Counted from the first letter of the stretch, positions 1 through 9,294 are shown. The stretch is 64,000 nucleotides of DNA from DASXIF01 sp036498145 (GCA_963708625.1 CAVPSV010000004.1:372001-436000), one strand, 5' to 3'. Notes: a model not told the origin generated them from the sequence alone. Program-made: numbers and translations.

Positions 1-1
1 C

Positions 2-1063
2 CTGCTCGGCGCCCCGATCGGGTCGATCTGCGCGATGCTCGTGGCGGCCTACCTGCTGCCGCGGGTGGGCAGCCGGCGCGTTGTGCAGATCGCGCTGGTC
101 GGGTACTGCGCCGCCGGGCCGCTGGTCGGGCTCACCGGGAGTCTGGTCGCGTTGATGGGTGCGTTGTTCGTGTGGGGAGCATTCCAAGGCGCGCTCGACG
201 TAGCCATGAACACGCAGGCGATTGCGGTGGAACGTACCGCTCGCCAGTTGTTGATGTCCGGGCTGCACGGCACGTGGAGCATCGGCTCGTTCGTCGGCGC
301 GGGTATCGGCGCGGTCGCCGTCGGCGTCGGTATCTCGCTTACCCCCCAACTTCTCGTGCTCGGCACACTGGCCCTGCTGGCTGCCGGGATGCTGACCACC
401 CGGATGCTGCCCGACGTGGTGGCGCGGCCCGACGCAAACAGCCACGGCCCGCGCAGCGCCGACCGGAAACCGGCTGGGCCATCGCGGTGGTCGGGCGGAA
501 TGGTGCTCCTCGGCGCGATCGCGTTCGCGTGCATGCTGTGCGAAGGTGCCGCTGCCGACTGGGCCTCGGTCTATCTGGCCGGGCCACTGCATGCCGCCGG
601 CATTGAGTCCGGCCTCGGCTATGCGTCGTTCGCCTTGGCCATGGTGGCCGTGCGGCTCTCGGGCAACCGGCTGCTGGCCCGCTACCGGCCGGACCGCCTG
701 CTACCTGCCCTCGCCGCCCTGGCGACAGTGGGCTTCGCTACCGGGTTGCTGATCGGAAAACCCGTCGCAGCGATCATTGGATTCGCATTCCTGGGCGCCG
801 GGGTCGCCTCGGTCGTGCCGGCGGTGTTCAGCGCCGCCGGTCGGATCCCCGGGCTGCACCCGGGCACCGCCGTCGCCACAGCCTCGGCCTTCGGGTGGTC
901 GGGATTCGTCTGCGGGCCACCGCTGATCGGGCGCCTGGCATCCATATCCTCGCTGTCCACCGCGCTGTTCGTGCTGCCCGCACTCACCGCGTTCATCGTC
1001 GCGGGCACATCGATCGCACGCGCGCTCAAACCCGAGCCGACCTCTGCTCCGGTCAGGGTGTGA
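2..1063 (+). CDS. MFS transporter, 5'-truncated by window edge
   Basis: The frame is open to the first bases of the window (codons begin at base 2), so the N-terminus lies outside. About 350 residues remain. They contain repeated hydrophobic segments of about 20 residues with short basic loops, a cytoplasmic-loop-like stretch near residues 135-160 (SADRKPAGPSRW), and a second bundle of six hydrophobic helices. This is the layout of a major facilitator superfamily protein missing its first one or two helices. MFS proteins are proton- or solute-driven inner-membrane transporters; no residue visible here fixes the substrate. The gene ends at TGA 1061-1063, and no partner gene is linked downstream. 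Confidence 0.8.
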   Translation: MLGAPIGSICAMLVAAYLLPRVGSRRVVQIALVGYCAAGPLVGLTGSLVALMGALFVWGAFQGALDVAMNTQAIAVERTARQLLMSGLHGTWSIGSFVGAGIGAVAVGVGISLTPQLLVLGTLALLAAGMLTTRMLPDVVARPDANSHGPRSADRKPAGPSRWSGGMVLLGAIAFACMLCEGAAADWASVYLAGPLHAAGIESGLGYASFALAMVAVRLSGNRLLARYRPDRLLPALAALATVGFATGLLIGKPVAAIIGFAFLGAGVASVVPAVFSAAGRIPGLHPGTAVATASAFGWSGFVCGPPLIGRLASISSLSTALFVLPALTAFIVAGTSIARALKPEPTSAPVRV

Positions 1064-1315
1064 GGTCCGGGAACAGGGCGATTGCCTGCAGCGCCGCCGC
1101 GATGTCGCGTGCAGACCTGGCTAGGCACTTCCCGCCGCGGGAGTCGATCGGCTGATCGGCTCCGGGTGACAACGCAGAACGGTGTGGCGATCGAGGCTGC
1201 CCCGGAAGCCGTCGGCGCGACCCGGCGGGCGCCGGTTTGGCGGTGGCGCGTGGCCCGTCGGCGATTCGAGGCCCGGCGGAGGCAACCTGGCCGGATAGGA
1301 GTACGACCTACAGTC

Positions 1316-2005
1316 ATGCAACGACTACGTGTCGCCGCGATCGTCGCCGGTCTCGGCCTGACCGGGGCAGTGGCCTGCAGTGCCGGATCCACGCCGGCCG
1401 CCCGCGGTTCCGTGTCGCCGCCGTCGGCCACGAGTCATGCGTTGAGCGGTTCGCACCCGGGCGCGACGGCCTCGGCCACCGGCACGAGCACTTCCGCGAA
1501 CCCGATCGCGAACCCCATCGCGGACCCGGGCGCGGCCACCACGACGCCGAGCGCGGCGACGCTCGTCAGCTATGTCCGCACCGGCCGCGCCGTTTCCGGC
1601 GCCGGCTATCGGGTGGGGGCGTCCGCGCCGGGCCAGCCCATGATCGCGACTCCGGGCGTCGACGAGTTCACGACACCGAGCGGCAACATCTCCTGCGGGA
1701 TCCTCGGTTCCGGCGTCCAGGTCACGTGCTCGGTAAAGGACTACTCCTTTGCGACACCGGCCCGGCCGGCGAACTGCCAGCTCAACTACGCGCCGGGATG
1801 GGTGAGCCTCGACTCGTCCGGCGTGACCCGTTCGCTGTGCCTGGGCGGGCCGCCGTTCGCACCGATCAGCCGCACGCTGTCCTACGGATCGACACTGTCC
1901 GAGGGCCAGCTGTCCTGCCGAAGTGAGGCGGCGTTCCTGGCCTGCGCCGACACCGGCACCGGCCACGGCTTCGTCGTCAACCGCACCGCGTTGACGACGT
2001 ACTGA
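1316..2005 (+). CDS. Secreted lipoprotein with cysteine-rich C-terminal domain (DUF6636-like)
   Basis: The chosen ATG at 1316 begins MQRLRVAAIVAGLG, a lipoprotein signal peptide ending in AVAC (Cys 20), with GGATAGGAG just upstream. The longer frame from 1082 would bury the signal peptide, so it was rejected. After a Ser/Thr/Ala/Pro-rich linker (about residues 20-85) comes a compact domain starting at DEFTTPSGNISCG, with six cysteines probably forming disulfides. The F-x-TPSGNI-x-C signature resembles the actinobacterial domain catalogued, from memory, as DUF6636. Predicted to be anchored outside the membrane; function unknown. It stands between an MFS gene and a TetR gene with no obvious operon partner. 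Confidence 0.7.
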   Translation: MQRLRVAAIVAGLGLTGAVACSAGSTPAARGSVSPPSATSHALSGSHPGATASATGTSTSANPIANPIADPGAATTTPSAATLVSYVRTGRAVSGAGYRVGASAPGQPMIATPGVDEFTTPSGNISCGILGSGVQVTCSVKDYSFATPARPANCQLNYAPGWVSLDSSGVTRSLCLGGPPFAPISRTLSYGSTLSEGQLSCRSEAAFLACADTGTGHGFVVNRTALTTY

Positions 2006-2019
2006 CGAAGCCGTGTGCG

Positions 2020-2763
2020 TCAATCCTTCGTGCCGGGCCAGCTCCTGCGCGTGATCAGTCCGCGGTCGACCAGATCCAGGAACGCGTTGATCAGCGTTTC
2101 CTGAGCGGCAGGCGCTTCGCCGGCCAACGGACCGAGAAGTAGCCCCGACAGGCCGTGTACGGCGGCCCACGCGTTGGTGGCGGCGATGTCGCGGTCCGCT
2201 TCGTCCAAGACCCCCGCGTCGAGCATGCCATCGAGTGCCTTGCCGAGAATTTCGTACGGACCAAGACCTGAGTCGCCGACACCCCGCGGTCCATCAGCCT
2301 TGTCAGCGGCATTGCCGGCCCCGCGAGGCGGCGCATCGCCGACCTGCGCGGCCCCCTTGCGCGGCGCGAACGCAGTGGCGAACAGCCCAGGTTCGGCTAG
2401 CGCGAAGTGGATGTAACCACGTCCCACCGCGTCCAGCCTCGCGATGGCGTCGGACCCCGCCTGCCCGGTGGGCTGGCATTTCGCCAGCTCAGCTTCCATC
2501 GAGCGTGCCAACGCGGACAGGGCGTCGGCGGCCACCGCCTGGACCAGATCGGGTAGCGAGCCAAAATGCCGGTACGCCGCGTTCGCCGAGACGCCGACTC
2601 GCCGGGCCGCTTCGCGCAGCACGATTGCGGCCGGTCCGCCCTCACGGGCGAGCTCGATGCCCGCCTGCACCAGGGCGTGACGCAGGTTGCCGTGGTGATA
2701 CGGCCCGAGCCGACTCGCGTCCGATGTCGTCACGACACGCAATGTTGACAGCGTGAACTTCAT
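2020..2763 (-). CDS. TetR/AcrR-family repressor, divergent to an MmpL exporter
   Basis: The N-terminal helix-turn-helix runs from about residue 20 to 75; its recognition part is REAARRVGVSANAAYRHFG, typical of TetR proteins. The C-terminal part (to residue 247) is the variable ligand-binding and dimer domain. The gene is divergent from the MmpL gene, and a perfect inverted repeat lies between them, so it most likely represses both itself and the exporter. The ATG at 2763 lies in the loop of that palindrome and has no Shine-Dalgarno. A GTG at residue 11 (2733), just before TTSDASRLGPYHHGN, is an alternative start. If the minus-strand TTGACA inside the palindrome is the -35 box, transcription would begin near 2749 and favour the GTG. 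Confidence 0.85.
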   Translation of the reverse strand: MKFTLSTLRVVTTSDASRLGPYHHGNLRHALVQAGIELAREGGPAAIVLREAARRVGVSANAAYRHFGSLPDLVQAVAADALSALARSMEAELAKCQPTGQAGSDAIARLDAVGRGYIHFALAEPGLFATAFAPRKGAAQVGDAPPRGAGNAADKADGPRGVGDSGLGPYEILGKALDGMLDAGVLDEADRDIAATNAWAAVHGLSGLLLGPLAGEAPAAQETLINAFLDLVDRGLITRRSWPGTKD

Positions 2764-2787
2764 GTGGCAAGTTCACGCTGTCAACAT
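2742..2787. promoter_or_regulatory. Perfect 19-bp inverted repeat, probable TetR operator and divergent promoter
   Basis: The left arm (2742-2760) and right arm AAGTTCACGCTGTCAACAT (2769-2787) are exact reverse complements around an 8-base centre. Each strand carries TTGACA inside its arm (plus strand 2745-2750; minus strand 2784-2779), which would serve as -35 boxes pointing away from each other. The matching -10 regions are weak. A bound TetR dimer would cover both promoters. The operator role is inferred from position and symmetry. Confidence 0.8.
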
Positions 2788-2805
2788 CGAGCGAGGGAGT
2801 TCGCC

Positions 2806-4953
2806 GTGTTCTACCGCCTCGGTCTCAAGATCTTCGCCCGAGCACGGCTGGTACTGACGCTGGGCGTTCTCGCACTTGTCGTCGCGGCCGCTCTGGGCAT
2901 CGGCGCGTTCGGAAGATTGCTCAGCGGCGGGTTCGACGACCCGTCCTCCTCGTCGAGCCAGGCGAAGGTGCTGTTGGACCACAAGTTCGGCGGCGACCCA
3001 GACCTGATCTTCCTCGTCCAGGCTCGCGACGGCAGCGTCGACAGCCCTGCGGTCCGCATGGCCGGCCAGCAGCTGACCAGCAGGTTGAGCGCCGACGACA
3101 GATTGCGCGGCGTCACCTCGTACTGGGCGAACGGGTCACCCGGACTGCGATCGCGCGACGGGAGCGACGCACTGATTCTGGCCAACGTCCTCGGCGACGA
3201 GCAGACCGCCGACAAGAACTCCACCGGCCTGCTGAAGGACTACGCCCACCTCGACAACGCTGCGGTGACCGTGCGCATCGGTGGCGAGCAGGGCACCGAT
3301 ATCGGCACCCAGGTCGGCAAGGACCTCGCCGTCGCCGAGAGCATCGCCGTGCCCATCACCGTGCTCCTGATGATCATCGTGTTCGGCAGCCTGGTCGCGT
3401 CCCTGCTGCCGTTGGCAATCGGCGTGCTCGCGATCCTCGCCACCTTCGCGACTCTTGATCTGCTCACCCATGTCACCAACGTCAGCATCTTCGCCATCAA
3501 CCTGGCCACCGGTCTCGGTCTCGGCCTCGGGATGGACTACGCCCTGCTGATGGTCAGCCGCTTCCGGGAAGAACTGGCCAAGGGAATACCCGTTCGCGAC
3601 GCGGTGGCGCGCACGATGTCCACCGCCGGGCGCACCATCGCGTTCTCAGCGCTCGCCGTCGCCGCCGCCTTGTCCGCGATGCTGGTGTTCCCGGTGTACT
3701 TCCTCAAGTCGTTCGCCTATGCCGGCGTCAGCGTCACCATCTTCTCGGCGGCCAGCGCACTGCTGGTCCTGCCGGCGTTGCTCGGGGTGCTCGGCGGACG
3801 GGTCAACTCCGGGCGCGTTCGCGGGATACGCCCGATGCGTAGCGTCGAAGCGCCATTCTGGGGCAAGCTGGCCGCCGCCGTGATGCGCCGCCCCGTCGTG
3901 GCTGCGCTGCCGGTGGTCGCGGTGCTGCTCTTTCTGGCGACGCCGCTGCTGTCGGTCACGTTCGGCACCCCGGACGAGCGGGTGCTGCCCACCAACGCAG
4001 CGAGCCACCGGGTCGGGGATGTCCTGCGCACCGACTTCGCCACTACCCCGGACGTGATTGACGTACTGATCACCCCCGCCCTCGCACAGCCGGAGCTGGA
4101 CAGCTACACCCAGCAACTAGGCCGGCTCAGCGGTGTGCAACGAACGACCGTGAGCGTCGGCAACGGTCCGGCCGGGCAGCCGGTTACACAACGAGTGAGC
4201 CTGAGCACCGGACTGGACTCCGCCTCCGGCGCGGCGCAACACCTGGTGCGGCAGGTGCGCGCGGTGCCGGTGCCTGCCGGAACCACAGCGCTCGTCGGCG
4301 GCGCCACGGCGACCCTCGTCGACGCGAAGCACGCGATCAGCTCGCACCTGCTGTTGGCCGGCGGGCTGATCGTGGCGACCACGTTCATCCTGCTGTTCCT
4401 GTTCACCGGCAGCATCCTGCAACCGCTGCGCGCGCTGCTCGGCAACGCGCTCACCCTCGGCGCGACGCTCGGCACCATGGTGTGGATCTTCCAGGACGGG
4501 CACTTCTCCTCCGTCCTGGGCTTCACGCCACGGCCTACCGACACCGCGATGCCGGTGCTGTTGTTCTGCATCGCGTTCGGGCTCTCGATGGACTACGAGC
4601 TGTTCGTCATCAGCCGGATCAAGGAACTGCACGATTCCGGCGAGCCCAACGCGCAGTCCGTCACGGCCGGCCTGGCGCGCACCGGACGTATCGTCTCGAC
4701 GCTCGCCGCGCTGCTCTCGGTCGGTTTCTTCGCCTTCGGGACCAGCCACGTCAGCTTCATCCAATTGTTCGGGCTGGGTACCGGGCTGGCGATCCTCATC
4801 GACGCCACGCTGGTGCGCGGCGTCCTGGTCCCCGCTTTCATGCGCGCGTTCGGCGAGCGGAGTTGGTACGCGCCACCGCTCATGCGCCGGATCCACGACC
4901 GAATCGGCGTCAACGAGGCGCCGTCCGACGCACGACGCCTGGTCCATGCCTGA
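2806..4953 (+). CDS. MmpL-type RND transporter
   Basis: The GTG at 2806 is preceded by GAGGGA at seven bases. The longer frame from GTG 2764 starts inside the operator and was not used. The 715-residue product has the MmpL/HpnN layout: one N-terminal helix (about 10-35), a periplasmic loop (about 35-180), a block of five helices including the GLGLGLGMDYALLMVSRFREE signature (near 238-258), a second large loop (about 365-515) and a C-terminal helix block with the matching FGLSMDYELFVISR motif. RND proteins of this class use the proton gradient to export lipids or drugs. The divergent TetR gene and palindrome indicate inducible expression. The fused methyltransferase/PLP gene begins 40 bases downstream and is probably co-transcribed, so it may make or modify the exported compound. 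Confidence 0.88.
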   Translation: MFYRLGLKIFARARLVLTLGVLALVVAAALGIGAFGRLLSGGFDDPSSSSSQAKVLLDHKFGGDPDLIFLVQARDGSVDSPAVRMAGQQLTSRLSADDRLRGVTSYWANGSPGLRSRDGSDALILANVLGDEQTADKNSTGLLKDYAHLDNAAVTVRIGGEQGTDIGTQVGKDLAVAESIAVPITVLLMIIVFGSLVASLLPLAIGVLAILATFATLDLLTHVTNVSIFAINLATGLGLGLGMDYALLMVSRFREELAKGIPVRDAVARTMSTAGRTIAFSALAVAAALSAMLVFPVYFLKSFAYAGVSVTIFSAASALLVLPALLGVLGGRVNSGRVRGIRPMRSVEAPFWGKLAAAVMRRPVVAALPVVAVLLFLATPLLSVTFGTPDERVLPTNAASHRVGDVLRTDFATTPDVIDVLITPALAQPELDSYTQQLGRLSGVQRTTVSVGNGPAGQPVTQRVSLSTGLDSASGAAQHLVRQVRAVPVPAGTTALVGGATATLVDAKHAISSHLLLAGGLIVATTFILLFLFTGSILQPLRALLGNALTLGATLGTMVWIFQDGHFSSVLGFTPRPTDTAMPVLLFCIAFGLSMDYELFVISRIKELHDSGEPNAQSVTAGLARTGRIVSTLAALLSVGFFAFGTSHVSFIQLFGLGTGLAILIDATLVRGVLVPAFMRAFGERSWYAPPLMRRIHDRIGVNEAPSDARRLVHA

Positions 4954-4992
4954 CGCACGGCCCGACCCACCCGCTGACCAGGAGCTGCCGAC

Positions 4993-6906
4993 ATGACCTA
5001 CCGCGAAACCAACCTGATCGACACGATCGAGCGACTGTCCGGGATGGACCTCGACACCCTGACCCAAGCTCAACGAGACCAGTTCGACCAGTTCCACAGC
5101 GGCGGCAGCGAGGCCGTCGACCGGCTGCTGCCGAGCCTGCACGCGGCGGCGGGCCTGACCGTGCTCGACGTCGGCTCAGGGTTCGGCGGACCGGCACGCC
5201 AGATCGCCCGCAGTGCCGGCTGCACCGTTGTCGGCATCGACATCACCGCCGCCTACGTCGACGCCGCCCGGGCGCTGACCCGCGCCGCCGGCCTCGACGG
5301 GCAGGTCAGCTTTACCTGCACCGACATCGCAGCGCTCGAAAGCTTCGACTTCGATGCCGCGTACACCATGCACGTCCAGATGAACGTCGAGGACAAGAAG
5401 AGCTTCTTCGGCGAGATCGCCCGACGGCTGCGGCCGGGTGCGCACTTCGCCACCTTCGAGGTCTGCCGCACCGGTGCGAGCCGACCGAGCCTTCCCCTAC
5501 CGTGGTCACTCGACGGCTCGGACAGTCACCTCGCCACCGCGCAGGAGCTGTGCGACACGATCACGTCGAGTGGTTTCGAGCTGCTGGAATGGGTGGACGA
5601 GACGGCGTGGGTCGTGGATTGGTTTGCGGGGGTAGCCGAGCGTACGGCGTTGGCCGCCAGCTCAGCGATCCTGCCGGCGCTGCTCGACGACGGACCAGGG
5701 CGCATGATGAACTTCGCCGTGGCCCTCAACGCCGGCGTGGTCGTCGATTCAGCGCGGCTCGTTCATCCGGCGCGCAACACCGAGGCATCCGTAATGGTCG
5801 ACGCGAATGATCGGACGCCAGCGACACGCGGCACCGAGGCTGCCGGGCTGGCCACGCGAACTGCGTCAAGCCTGGCCGTCTCGGACGAATTCGATGCCGA
5901 CGGCCTATACCTCGACACCGCGACCATGGGACTGCCGCCGCGCCGTACCGTCGACGCACTGCACACGACCCTCGATCGCTGGCAACGCGGGCTCAGCAGC
6001 GCTACCGACTTCGACGAGGCGGTGAACCGATCGCGCGCCAGCTATGCGGCATTGGTGGGCATCGATCCCGCCGCCGTCGCGATCGGGCCGCAGGTAAGCG
6101 TCTTCAGCGGCCAGATCGCAGCATCACTTCCCGCCGGTGCCGAAGTGATCACTGCCTGCAATGAGTTCACCAGCGTGACGTTCCCGTTCTGGGCCCGCGG
6201 TTTGAACGTGCGAGAGGTCCCGCTGCTCGGTATCGCCGACGCACTGACCGAGCGGACCGCCATGGTCGTGGTCTCCGCGGTGCAGTCGGCCGACGGCACA
6301 GTGCTCGACCTCGACGCCGTGCTCGGCGCCGCCGCTCGGACGAGGACCAAGGTGTTGCTGGATACCACCCAAGCGGTCGGCTGGCTGCCGGTCGACGCGT
6401 CGCTAGTCGACTACACGGTCTGCGGCGGCTACAAGTTCCTCCTCGCACCTCGGGGCACGGCGTTTCTGACGGTACGTCCGGACCTGTTCGCCGAGACACC
6501 CGCTGGCAACGCCAACTGGTATGCCGGCGAACAACCATGGGACTCGATCTACGGCGGACCGCTTCGGCTGGCCACCAACGCGCGGCGCTTCGACATCTCA
6601 CCGGCCTGGCATTCGTGGGTTGGGCAAGCCGCCAGCCTGGACCTACTCACCGAGGTGGGCACGTCCACCTTGCACCGGCACGCGTTGAGGCTGGCCAACG
6701 GTTTCCGGCACGCGATGGGCCTCGCGGCCGGCAACAGCGCGATCGTGAGTGTCGAGGTCGTGGGCGATGTAGACGCCACCCTGCGCGCGACACATCTTCG
6801 AGCGGCCTCCCGCAACGGCAGACTCCGCCTTGCCTTCCACCTCAACAACACCGATAACGACCTCGACCACGCGGTGGCGGCGCTGCGGGAGCACGTAGTG
6901 CGGTGA
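4993..6906 (+). CDS. Methyltransferase fused to class-V aminotransferase-fold PLP enzyme
   Basis: The ATG at 4993 follows AGGAG with a nine-base gap. Residues 1 to about 250 form a class-I SAM-dependent methyltransferase: motif I is VLDVGSGFGGPARQIA (near 56-71), and a WxxD-type acidic residue follows in VVGIDITAAYVDAA. The FHSGG-EAVDRLL opening recalls glycine/sarcosine-type N-methyltransferases. After a polar linker (about 258-300), residues 300-637 are a fold-type-I PLP enzyme of the aminotransferase-V/cysteine-desulfurase group, from YLDTATMGLPP through the aspartate in LLDTTQAVGWLP to the probable PLP lysine in CGGYKFLLAPRG. Homologues of the second half known to me are free-standing. 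An in-frame ATG at 5794, preceded by GAGG at eight bases, could also make the PLP enzyme alone. Neither substrate can be read from the sequence. The gene follows an MmpL exporter under TetR control. Confidence 0.8.
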   Translation: MTYRETNLIDTIERLSGMDLDTLTQAQRDQFDQFHSGGSEAVDRLLPSLHAAAGLTVLDVGSGFGGPARQIARSAGCTVVGIDITAAYVDAARALTRAAGLDGQVSFTCTDIAALESFDFDAAYTMHVQMNVEDKKSFFGEIARRLRPGAHFATFEVCRTGASRPSLPLPWSLDGSDSHLATAQELCDTITSSGFELLEWVDETAWVVDWFAGVAERTALAASSAILPALLDDGPGRMMNFAVALNAGVVVDSARLVHPARNTEASVMVDANDRTPATRGTEAAGLATRTASSLAVSDEFDADGLYLDTATMGLPPRRTVDALHTTLDRWQRGLSSATDFDEAVNRSRASYAALVGIDPAAVAIGPQVSVFSGQIAASLPAGAEVITACNEFTSVTFPFWARGLNVREVPLLGIADALTERTAMVVVSAVQSADGTVLDLDAVLGAAARTRTKVLLDTTQAVGWLPVDASLVDYTVCGGYKFLLAPRGTAFLTVRPDLFAETPAGNANWYAGEQPWDSIYGGPLRLATNARRFDISPAWHSWVGQAASLDLLTEVGTSTLHRHALRLANGFRHAMGLAAGNSAIVSVEVVGDVDATLRATHLRAASRNGRLRLAFHLNNTDNDLDHAVAALREHVVR

Positions 6907-7098
6907 ACGGCCATCGGCCAGGCGACGTCTGCTGTGGACGAGTAGCGCATGGGCGTCGAACACGCAGCCGCAGCGAGGTTCCCCGCCCTCACCAGTCAGA
7001 CGCGCCAGCGTGCCGGCGGGGAGCGCTTGCGGGTCGTACTTTGCGGTGCGACACCGAGGTCGGCAACTCTGTAGCCCGCGGGTTCGGCCCGCGCCTGG

Positions 7099-7323
7099 TC
7101 AAGACTTCTTTGTGGAGCGCTTCTTGCCGATGCTGGGGAATCGCTTCTTCACCGCGGCCCTAACCTTCTTCTGCTCGGCGGGCGTGCCGTTCTGGGCGAC
7201 CCGCGCCAGTGCGTTGCGGGCGTGCGCCTTGTCCGGGATCGGATACTTGCGCTTGCCGGGCAGCGCGAACGATTTCTTGCTCAGCTTCTTACGTTCCTTC
7301 GTCCCACTGAGGTCCTTAGCCAT
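7099..7323 (-). CDS. Small basic conserved hypothetical protein
   Basis: The 74-residue product is very lysine/arginine-rich and carries YPIPDKAHARNALARVAQNG followed by a VRAAVKKRFP block. I recognise this combination from many short actinobacterial and phage-associated proteins, but no biochemical function is known to me. The charge (tail IGKKRSTKKS) is compatible with nucleic-acid binding. It starts at ATG 7323 with nothing else on its strand nearby, and it stands alone between the fusion gene and a secreted hydrolase. Confidence 0.75.
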   Translation of the reverse strand: MAKDLSGTKERKKLSKKSFALPGKRKYPIPDKAHARNALARVAQNGTPAEQKKVRAAVKKRFPSIGKKRSTKKS

Positions 7324-7528
7324 GGACGAAGTGTTCCCACGCGGACCGCGCGATCACGCGAATTCGGTGCCGTTGTCAGCCATCACGGCGGATCGGTCTA
7401 CTTCCACACCGACTGACCGACCAGCTTCTCGCCCACGCGCGCGCCCGAACTCGGGTGGCCGCAGTCCCGGTACGCCCCTAGTCTGCATTCGTCGTCGCCT
7501 CGACTGCGAACGCCGATGAGGAGGACTC

Positions 7529-8455
7529 ATGCCGCCGATCCTTCGTGGACGTAGATCCCGACTGCGAGGTCAGCTGCTGGTGACCGCGCTGGCGACGGCA
7601 GCCGTTGTTGCGGGTGGTCTCGTCGTGGCGAAGGGTGCCACGGCTGCGGGGCCGTTGAATTACGTCGCGATGGGCGACTCGTACAGCACGGTCGGCAAGC
7701 TCACCTCGGTGGCCCATGGTTCGCCGCCAGAATGTGGCCGCGACACCGACAGTTACCCCTTCGTCGTCGCCCACGCACTCGGCGCATCACTGACCGACGT
7801 TGCCTGCGGCGGTGCGGTGTCAGCGAGTCTGACCGGCTCGCAATACCCGGGGGTACCGCCTCAATTGGCCGCTCTCAGCCCGTCGACGGACATTGTGACG
7901 ATCACTATCGGTGGCAACGACAACAGCAAGAATCCGTCCGACCCGAACTCCGCCGATGGCTTCTTGGCCCAGTTCATCCTCAAGTGCGGAGCCGCCGACC
8001 TGGCACATCTGTGGACCGGAACCCCCTGCAAGAACATGTACCAGGCGCAATTGCAGACGTTGCTCGCCGCCGAGAAGCCGATCATCGACGCAGATTTCAC
8101 TGAAATCGACGCCGCCGCACCGAACGCGGCCCTCTTCGTCATCGGCTACGCCGACATCCTGCCGCAGACGGGCGCCTGCTTCCCGACGATCCCGCTGTCA
8201 GTCGGTGACACGGCGTTCATGAACGGCATCGAGGTACAGATCAATCAGCTCGCCGCAGCCGCGGCGGCGGCCCACCACGCCACCTTCGTCGACGCCTACA
8301 CACTCTCGATCGGGCACGACGCCTGCCAGCCCGAACGCAACCGCTGGGTCGAACCACTGATCCCTGGCACCGACGCCGCTCCGGTCCACCCGAACGCGAA
8401 GGGCCAGCGTGCAATCGGGACATTCGTCGCGGCCACCATCGCCGCTCAACTGTGA
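7529..8455 (+). CDS. Secreted SGNH/GDSL-family hydrolase
   Basis: GAGGAG lies just upstream of the ATG. Residues 1-40 form a Sec-type signal peptide (basic start, then LLVTALATAAVVAGGLVV and an alanine-rich cleavage region). The mature enzyme shows the SGNH blocks in order: block I MGDSYS with the nucleophile serine (about 48-53), block III IGGND with the asparagine (about 125-129), and block V APVHPNAKG with the catalytic histidine near the C-terminus. Spaced cysteines suggest disulfides, as in actinobacterial extracellular lipases. The predicted reaction is hydrolysis of an ester or lipid outside the cell. It is one of three SGNH genes in the window and has no operon partner. Confidence 0.85.
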   Translation: MPPILRGRRSRLRGQLLVTALATAAVVAGGLVVAKGATAAGPLNYVAMGDSYSTVGKLTSVAHGSPPECGRDTDSYPFVVAHALGASLTDVACGGAVSASLTGSQYPGVPPQLAALSPSTDIVTITIGGNDNSKNPSDPNSADGFLAQFILKCGAADLAHLWTGTPCKNMYQAQLQTLLAAEKPIIDADFTEIDAAAPNAALFVIGYADILPQTGACFPTIPLSVGDTAFMNGIEVQINQLAAAAAAAHHATFVDAYTLSIGHDACQPERNRWVEPLIPGTDAAPVHPNAKGQRAIGTFVAATIAAQL

Positions 8456-8568
8456 CACGTCCAGGACATCGCCTGGCTGAGCGTCAGTACGACGTCGGAC
8501 CGTAGGTTCGCCGCCTCTGCTGTGCGATAGCGATCGGGTCCGCGTTGCATCGGGTCCGACGACCAGGT

Positions 8569-9294
8569 TCAGTTTGCACAGTCGCGGCGGTTGCCGGTTT
8601 TGGTGCTGACGTGCCCGGCCGCGGTGATGAACGCCGACATGCATTCCCCATGGCTGGGCACGTCCAGGCGGATGAAGAGGGTGCCGTTGTTGGTGCCGTG
8701 GTCCAGGCCGGCAGGCCCCGTCTCGACCGTAACCGGCGGACCGAATGCGGCCCTCACTTGCTGGTCAACTGTGCCGGCATCGGTGGTGTGATCGGCCACC
8801 AGGCGCCGGAGGATGCCAGCCAGCTTGGCCGCCGCCGCTGGGTCGAAGTCGGGTTCAGGTACGGGCTGGGTCAGTGTGACGACGTGATCGGTGCAGGGCA
8901 CGTCGGCCGGCGTCTGATCGCTCATCTCGTGCCGAAACGTGTACGCGTAGCACTTGGTTGCCGAGCCGCCGCCGAACTCGCTGGGATCCTCGACGGTGAT
9001 CCGGAGCACGACCTTGCCGTCGTAGGTGGTGCCCTCGACCTCGAGAGCGTCAATCGTGTCGTCAACGCCCGTGCCCACGACAAGGTAGGCAGCGTCGTTG
9101 GTCGATCGTTCCCAGTTGTCGCGGATCATGACAGTGCCCGCGACGGTGGCGTGCTGGTCGGCGGACTTCTCCGCAGAGGTTTCGGTCAGCCATCCAGTGG
9201 TGCCGCAGGCTGTGATCGGAATGGCGAGGAGGGAGAGGAGCACGAGCCCTCGCCTGCGCCCCGTGCGACGTGATGAAGATGTCCGCATGCTCAT
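8569..9294 (-). CDS. Putative lipoprotein of unknown function
   Basis: From ATG 9294 the product begins MSMRTSSSRRTGRRRG and continues LVLLSLLAIPITAC, a lipoprotein signal peptide whose cysteine would be lipid-modified. In-frame ATGs at 9330 and 9288 are alternatives, and none has a clear Shine-Dalgarno. The mature 210-odd residues have no motif I recognise: beta-rich character, a few cysteines (CYAYTF, VPCTDHV) and a C-terminal ECMSAFITAAGHVSTKTG segment. It lies just beyond the kinase/regulator genes on the same strand and converges with the SGNH gene. Confidence 0.6.
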   Translation of the reverse strand: MSMRTSSSRRTGRRRGLVLLSLLAIPITACGTTGWLTETSAEKSADQHATVAGTVMIRDNWERSTNDAAYLVVGTGVDDTIDALEVEGTTYDGKVVLRITVEDPSEFGGGSATKCYAYTFRHEMSDQTPADVPCTDHVVTLTQPVPEPDFDPAAAAKLAGILRRLVADHTTDAGTVDQQVRAAFGPPVTVETGPAGLDHGTNNGTLFIRLDVPSHGECMSAFITAAGHVSTKTGNRRDCAN

